DNA from: Cerioporus squamosus
Taxonomy: Eukaryota > Basidiomycota > Agaricomycetes > Polyporales > Polyporaceae
Assembly (NCBI GenBank): GCA_022592435.1
Contig: JABYQS010000023.1
Coordinates: forward strand, 62,001-126,000
Direction of reading: 5' to 3'
DNA length: 64,000 nucleotides
This document shows positions 59,201 through 64,000 of this stretch, piece by piece; position 1 is the first letter of the stretch, and the number at the start of each line of letters is the position of its first letter. The notes under the pieces were generated by a model. The model did no database searches. It had not been told where the DNA came from and saw only the letters and a program-made list of their open reading frames with translations. The position numbers were made by a program, and so were the translations under genes.

Positions 59201-59420
59201 ATGGTCACCTAAAACGGTATCAATGCCTGTACCTTCTCGGCGGAGAATGGTTGGAGGTGACTATGTAAGAGTGAGTGATGATAGGGACCAACGACAAGCG
59301 ATGGTCATACCCGTCTACATTGGATGGTGACGGGATGCACGATTAGTGACAGCTAAGCGTTGACGTGGAAATGCACTCACTTCGCTTCTTGACAAGGACC
59401 GCCGATGCCGCATTGTTCAT
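56234..59420 (-). CDS. Divergent class I ribonucleotide reductase large subunit
   Basis: The enzyme reduces ribonucleotides to deoxyribonucleotides. The N-terminus MNNAASAVLVKKR starts a shortened ATP-cone (DLNTEAIDIP, HAATTVAAFSTKHPHFSLLA), then ALLNPDFVEIVRHFGIDLDD and RPQYMYMRVAIAAHK. Catalytic segments are kept: ASPVLFNAGT...SCFL (first redox Cys), SNLCTEI (Asn, thiyl Cys and Glu), AVCTLSSIAIPRF (second redox Cys), PMPTAST-type QMPTASTAKLLGN, GLKTGLYYLRTR (radical-path tyrosines) and the C-terminal CESCSS shuttle pair. About ten introns, two with GC donors. I could not place the junction near 58540-58610 cleanly, so one break there is possible. It is clearly diverged from housekeeping fungal R1. 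Confidence 0.85.
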
Positions 59421-60395
59421 GACGTAAGATATGCTGGCGGTGAAGCGGTGGTGGGTGATTGCAGTAGAGTAGGTGTTGCCCGTGCAGATGACGGAGGATA
59501 CAGATGGGAGAGGGAGAGGAATGTGGGTGTGGTCGTGTACGCTAACAGCAAGCTTTTAGGCTCTTAAATAGCGGCAAAGCAGCGAAATTGTCGCGTCATC
59601 GCGCAGGCTTACCTGCTTCAGGCGACATGCGTTGACGAGACAGGTGTGGGTGTTTGAATGACGTGTTGAATCAGGTGTTATCAGTTGGCTTGGATCCGAT
59701 CTGCCGTTAGCCGATGGATGCGCAGATGCAAGTCTGGATTAATCTGGAATACGGAGGATCGGATGCGAAGACGGTGAACGCATGCGCAGTATGTAGTCGC
59801 GACTTCTTGGGACCAGAGTAGAGTTAGAATACTTGCTTGCATGTGAAAATGATACGCACTCGTAGCATTGCCACCAGGGTTCACGCCTGAGGGTCTTCAG
59901 ATCAAGCGAATTACGCCACTGTGAATAGGCAGGGTGCACGTCAGACTTCGCAAGTAGGCTCCGGTCGCATGTAGTCGATGCGGTTGAGGTCGCACTCGAC
60001 CGAGCTGGATTGTGTTCTGAAATGTACGCACCGTTTTCAGGTTTAGGCTGAAGTTACAAGTCGGATGGACTCAGCTTAATGATGATTCTGGCGGGAGGAA
60101 GAAGTTGTCGCAGTGGTCTCGACGCGTCATGAGGAGAGGTCATATGCATTTGCTAATACCATGGCCGTACTAGATGCGGGGAGATTCATACGCATGCGCA
60201 AGGACGTGGTGCTAGACTGTCCGATGCCCTAATCTGCATAGCGGTAGGAATCGTCACTAAACAAGAAGTGGATGTTGTGCGTGTAACACGAGTACATAAG
60301 TAAAAATACCAGGGAATCGAAGTTTACCCAGTCTGTGCGTTGCGACGGGACTTCATGGTTGTAAGGAGGAATCTGCAGAGGACGGAATTGACGGT
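59421..60395. other. Unresolved region upstream of the reductase
   Basis: Minus-strand frames near 59681-59939 (for example HPAYSQWRNSLDLKTLRREP) may be exons of the unknown gene to the right. I found no consistent splice model and no family. Confidence 0.3.
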
Positions 60396-61130
60396 CAGTC
60401 TAAGAGTGAACGTGTGAATGAATGACGACGTACCGTTCAAGAACGAAGTCAATCAAGTTCCGCTCTGCTGAGTGAATGTTGGTTATGAGGGAGGGATATC
60501 GGCGTGCGTGCCGTAGGACGAGTATGTTGCCTCGGATGGTCGTGTCGAATCGAGACTCAAGTGATTGGTTATGAGGAGCGCGTTCTGGCCGACAGGAGGT
60601 GACAATGGTGTAGTCATTCGTCAGCGTCAATCCAGTTCCAGGTACGATGTGGACGCGGGTGTACTTGGCACCATGAGGGAACCAGGGCGTGACACAAACA
60701 TCCTCGACTAGTCCGGTCGCGCGGGGATCGTCGGACGGATCGAATAGGACCGGGAGCGGAATCGATTGAGGCCCGGCTGTGGCCACAGCGTATATTATGG
60801 CACTTATCACTTTCCGCTCCGCATTCTAGTGTTGCATGGAAGGCGATGCGCATCAGCTTGCATGCAAAGAAGAGTATATGAGATGCCTACGTCTGCAACA
60901 CGTTCATCTAGCTCGGATTTCCAATCTTTCAGTCCGTGGAAGCTACCAAAGTATTGCTGAGAGTACTTCGGGTAGGGGATCTAGTGGCGACATCAGCAGA
61001 TGGATGGACGATATGGATGAATTCGTACCTTCCGTCGACTGGATCGTCGACGAGTTGAAGCAGAGACGGGTGGCATATCAGTGATAATGGACGTGGGTGG
61101 TAGTGTCGTAGATGTGTTGCGGGGTAGCTT
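60396..61130 (-). CDS. Uncharacterised gene, partial model
   Basis: I do not recognise this gene. The firmest exon reads SAIIYAVATAGPQSIPLPVL, VCVTPWFPHGAKYTRVHIVP, DTTIRGNILVLRHARRYPSL and NLIDFVLER, then meets a GT donor. A likely earlier exon contains QQYFGSFHGLKDWKSELDER and VADVGISYTLLCMQADAHR. Codon use and lack of stops over ~400 nt support coding. It has no signal peptide or membrane segment in the visible part. It is divergent from the gene at 61843. Both limits are approximate. Confidence 0.45.
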
Positions 61131-61842
61131 GGGGTGTGCGGTAGTGTTCGCGGGCAAGCTTCTATAAGTTCGCGCAATTTAGGTTAGAGTTTTTGTCGAG
61201 ACGGAGGAGCGCTGGAGCGAAGACGGATGCCCTGAAGAGCGCGATAGTTGGGCATGTGAATCATCGGGCGTTTGAGACCGAGTGTGTCCTGACACAATGC
61301 CGTACAATTGACGTAGGGGGAGGGAGTAACTGGATGCAGCCGAGACTTAACTGGATCATGGACGCGCTGCGATCTAGCGTGTGCTCGTTCATATTGCGTT
61401 TGGGGTATGGAAGAGAAGGAGGACGGAGATCGAAGTAGACCCGTACCAGCGATGACCGGAGACATTCATGACGGTATCAGGCATCCGGGGGTCAAGGAAA
61501 TTGTTGACGACATGGGCGCAGTAGCCAGATGAGTCGTTCTCGGTCGCCTAGTCTGCTCGGATCTTCCTCGAAGGATGAGATGTCATAAGTCCTAGCGAAA
61601 GCTCGGAGATGTGGATGTACATGAGCGCAGCAGCTGGAATTCGCGCGATTGTTGTAGACCGACCTGCTTGGTAATGCGCTGGGCTGGGTTCCACGGATAG
61701 AGAGCGAGGGGAGTCCAGACGAATGGTGGACCCATGTATGACGACAGAGCGACTTCAGTTCACCTGCATGCATATAAGGCCGGGTGTGAGCTTGGCAGGT
61801 CGTGCGGCTGCTGCCTATTGTTTGAACTTTGAACCCTTACCT
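61131..61842. other. Intergenic region between divergent unknown genes
   Basis: Only short, unsupported frames are seen. It probably contains the promoters of the two flanking genes. Confidence 0.35.
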
Positions 61843-63508
61843 ATGCCTCTATCGACCATTGTATCTTCACTCGACAAGCACACGAGCAATGCGTTGAAGA
61901 AGTGGAAGGAGTTTTGTTATCGTCCACGCGATGTACCGCTCGGAGTGGCCGTCAAGTCCTTGGACACCGAGCACAAGCTCATCGTCGCGAAGCAGTCTGA
62001 GATGCGGAAGAATGAGTGGACGGTGAGTAGTCTGTGTGTTCGGATTCAGGAACGATCTGCTGATAAGATCTCTGAGTCAGATTTGCCACGCCGGAAGTTC
62101 GGATCCGGTTGTTTTTGTGTATGCCGGAGATTTCGCGGAGGCCCATCCTTACGAGACCGGCAATCTTGTGTGGGGTAAGAGCCCTATTCCTGATGGACTG
62201 GATGAAGACAGGATGGTGAGTATACCCTCCGATATATCGCGAATATGATGGCTACTAAGAGGAAGACATTCAGCGCTCGGCATGCTAGTTTCAAGTGTGC
62301 TTACTCGTATGCAATCGAGACTTATCACGATAAGGAGATCTGGGAACTTCAAGCCGTACGTTGAGTCTTGGCTATTCGCTTATTGAGTGGGACGGTTTAC
62401 TCCTCACTTGTGCAGAGCTTGGATGCGTTCATGGAGAAGGCGTCCGGTTTCAACGCCCGTGGAGTGAAGCGCCGCGAGTGGCAGAACGGTAGTACCTGGC
62501 ATTGGAGGTATTGGTTCCGAGTGCCTATGTTCTTGATCTGCGAGAACAGAGGCGGCGCTAGGCCGGATCCGCCGGAGGGTCTTCACGACTGGGTGGTCGC
62601 CGCTCACAAATGTTCGAAGATGTATCGAGCAAATCCGATACGTCCGGAGGTGTGCGGTTTGGATGGCGGTCGGGTGCACAAGATCGCTGAATGCACGCCT
62701 AACGTTTTGGAGTATGGAGACATTGTCAGCATCGTATTCACACTGACGTACGTGGAGAACCGGGAGGATTGGGGACCTGTTCCGATGGTCACTAATGTAG
62801 TGCGCGTGCAACGGGCGAACCAAGCTGCGTATCCGCTACCTTCCACCATTGTTGAACCCGAGCCCGACATGCCTAACTTGGGCCTTTCATTGGGCGTGGT
62901 TGTAGACGGTGAGTATATCTTTTAACATCTGGGTGACTGGGTTTGTTGATTGGCTCTGCAGAGGAAGAAGCTGCTTTGGCGGATGCAGCCAAGTTAACCG
63001 CAGTGGAAGAGTCTCCTCCTTCTTCATCCATCGCTCCTACTCAGGATCACCCCAAGACGACGCCAGCGAACGCGGTTGCAGTCGCATATACTGCTCAGAA
63101 GAAGACACTGAACTTCCTGGTGAAGATTTCGTCGTTCTTGAAGCCGAGGACGCCGATGTATCTCATGCTGTCACGGGGAAACGTACCGACCGCGCGGATG
63201 CCGATGATACGGATGAGCATGGATCTCATTCCGGTTCGGAAATGGACGTCGACGAGGACGGGGAAGCGAGTCAGGTGGCTCCGCATGTGACGTCTGGAGC
63301 CGAGGAGGGAAGTACGAGCTCTCAAGCCTCCACTTTGAGCCTCGACTCGGACGACGTTCAAGAGACGACGACCTTGGTGCACACGGGAGACAGACGACGA
63401 GTGCGTCCTCGTCTTGGATCTGATGCGGATGTGGATACTTTAGTGCGGCCGATACGGGGCAGGGGCATCGGTGCAAGTCGACGCGGTGGCATGCGTGGTC
63501 GGAAGTGA
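61843..63508 (+). CDS. Uncharacterised protein with acidic tail and RGG-type C-terminus
   Basis: I do not recognise this gene. A start at MPLSTIVSSLDKHTSNAL gives exons joined by 50-80 nt introns after KNEWT, DEDRM, WELQA and VVVD. The body reads PVVFVYAGDFAEAHPYETGN, FKCAYSYAIETYHDKEIW, GVKRREWQNGSTWHWRYWFR and YGDIVSIVFTLTYVENREDW, suggesting a globular beta-rich domain rich in Trp and Tyr. After it come an acidic Ser/Thr/Asp-rich tail (SGSEMDVDEDGEASQ) and a basic Gly/Arg end (RGRGIGASRRGGMRGRK) that could bind RNA or DNA. No membrane segment. Function unknown. Confidence 0.6.
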
Positions 63509-64000
63509 TCTTTCTCTCGGTGTTCAATCGGTCAAATGTGGGGTGTTGACCGGACTCCGGTGCCGCATGCATAGGAATTGGTCTACGTTTATTGGGCGCA
63601 CCAGATCATGCAAGCTATTGTCCCTGTTCGCTCGCATCATGCTTATGTCTAGGTTGTTATATACCGCGTTATTGGACCCTTCGTTGTGCATGCAGTGCGT
63701 CGATTCGAAAAGTGAATAGTGAGTCTTAGCGGGAATGCGATTGCTACTATGCTACAACTGATATCGTGGGGGAGAGTACTATACTACGCGAATGGCGGAA
63801 GGTATATACAGTATTGACTACATCTCGAGGTTGGGTGATATACACGTATATACACGGTATTTGTACAGTAGATACCAAGAAGATGATCGTTGTGACATTG
63901 TACGTGCTATTTGGAATGATAAGAAGTTAACCCTAAGTATGATTGGCACTACGCCCAGCCTCGGCGAATTTGGCGGGCGATTACAGTGGTAGTCAAGAAG
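63509..64000. other. 3' region, nothing recognised
   Basis: AT-richer sequence with gtatatac-type words near 63800-63860. No gene is supported up to the window end. Confidence 0.4.

Noticed and set aside
60929..61080. F-box-like string (LDPLPEVLSAIL) on the minus strand, tempting beside Skp1
   Set aside because: The frame stops at once, and a different frame with a clean splice acceptor gives a longer coding exon (QQYFGSFHGLKDWKSELDER).

Overview
The window looks like nuclear DNA of a basidiomycete, most likely an Agaricomycete. Genes are cut by many 50-80 nt introns with GT(A/G)NGT donors, strands are mixed without operons, and the recognisable proteins are fungal housekeeping factors. No rRNA, CRISPR or bacterial-type signal was seen. 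Multi-exon coordinates are start-to-stop spans. For the small secreted protein, the two-LIM protein, the TAF8-like protein, the SRAP protein and Skp1, I joined the exons by hand and the total length is a multiple of three.

Region 1 (1-45.4 kb) is mostly conserved core genome. In order it holds Noc2 (+), a tandem duplication, a decayed CK1-like kinase (+), a small secreted anchored protein (+), eIF5A (-), a two-LIM protein (+), a TAF8-like TFIID subunit (-), choline-phosphate cytidylyltransferase (+) and an HMCES-like SRAP protein (+). Two neighbouring degenerate 2-oxoglutarate oxygenase-like paralogs follow (-), then a Def1-like CUE protein (-), a rhodanese/dual-specificity phosphatase (+), an Ntn-type asparaginase (-), LSm7 (-), importin beta-1 (+), a single-pass membrane protein (-) and an amidohydrolase (+). 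Several pairs are divergent with 0.3-0.45 kb between their starts.

Region 2 (46.5-54.2 kb) is a nested transposon. A CACTA-type DNA transposon (46502-53850) has 25-bp perfect terminal inverted repeats, a 3-bp target duplication, a Tnp2-type transposase on the minus strand and a convergent second gene of unknown function. It sits inside the left arm of a ~354-bp non-autonomous element that has its own long inverted repeats and a TTA duplication. The intact right arm of that small element shows what the empty site looked like.

Region 3 (54.2-64 kb) is compositionally plainer and looks accessory. It holds a complete but divergent Skp1, a divergent class I ribonucleotide reductase large subunit that keeps its catalytic residues, and two gene models I do not recognise. 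A ubiquitin-ligase adaptor and a dNTP-synthesis enzyme side by side next to a nested transposon is the most unusual gene content here; whether they form a unit is inference.
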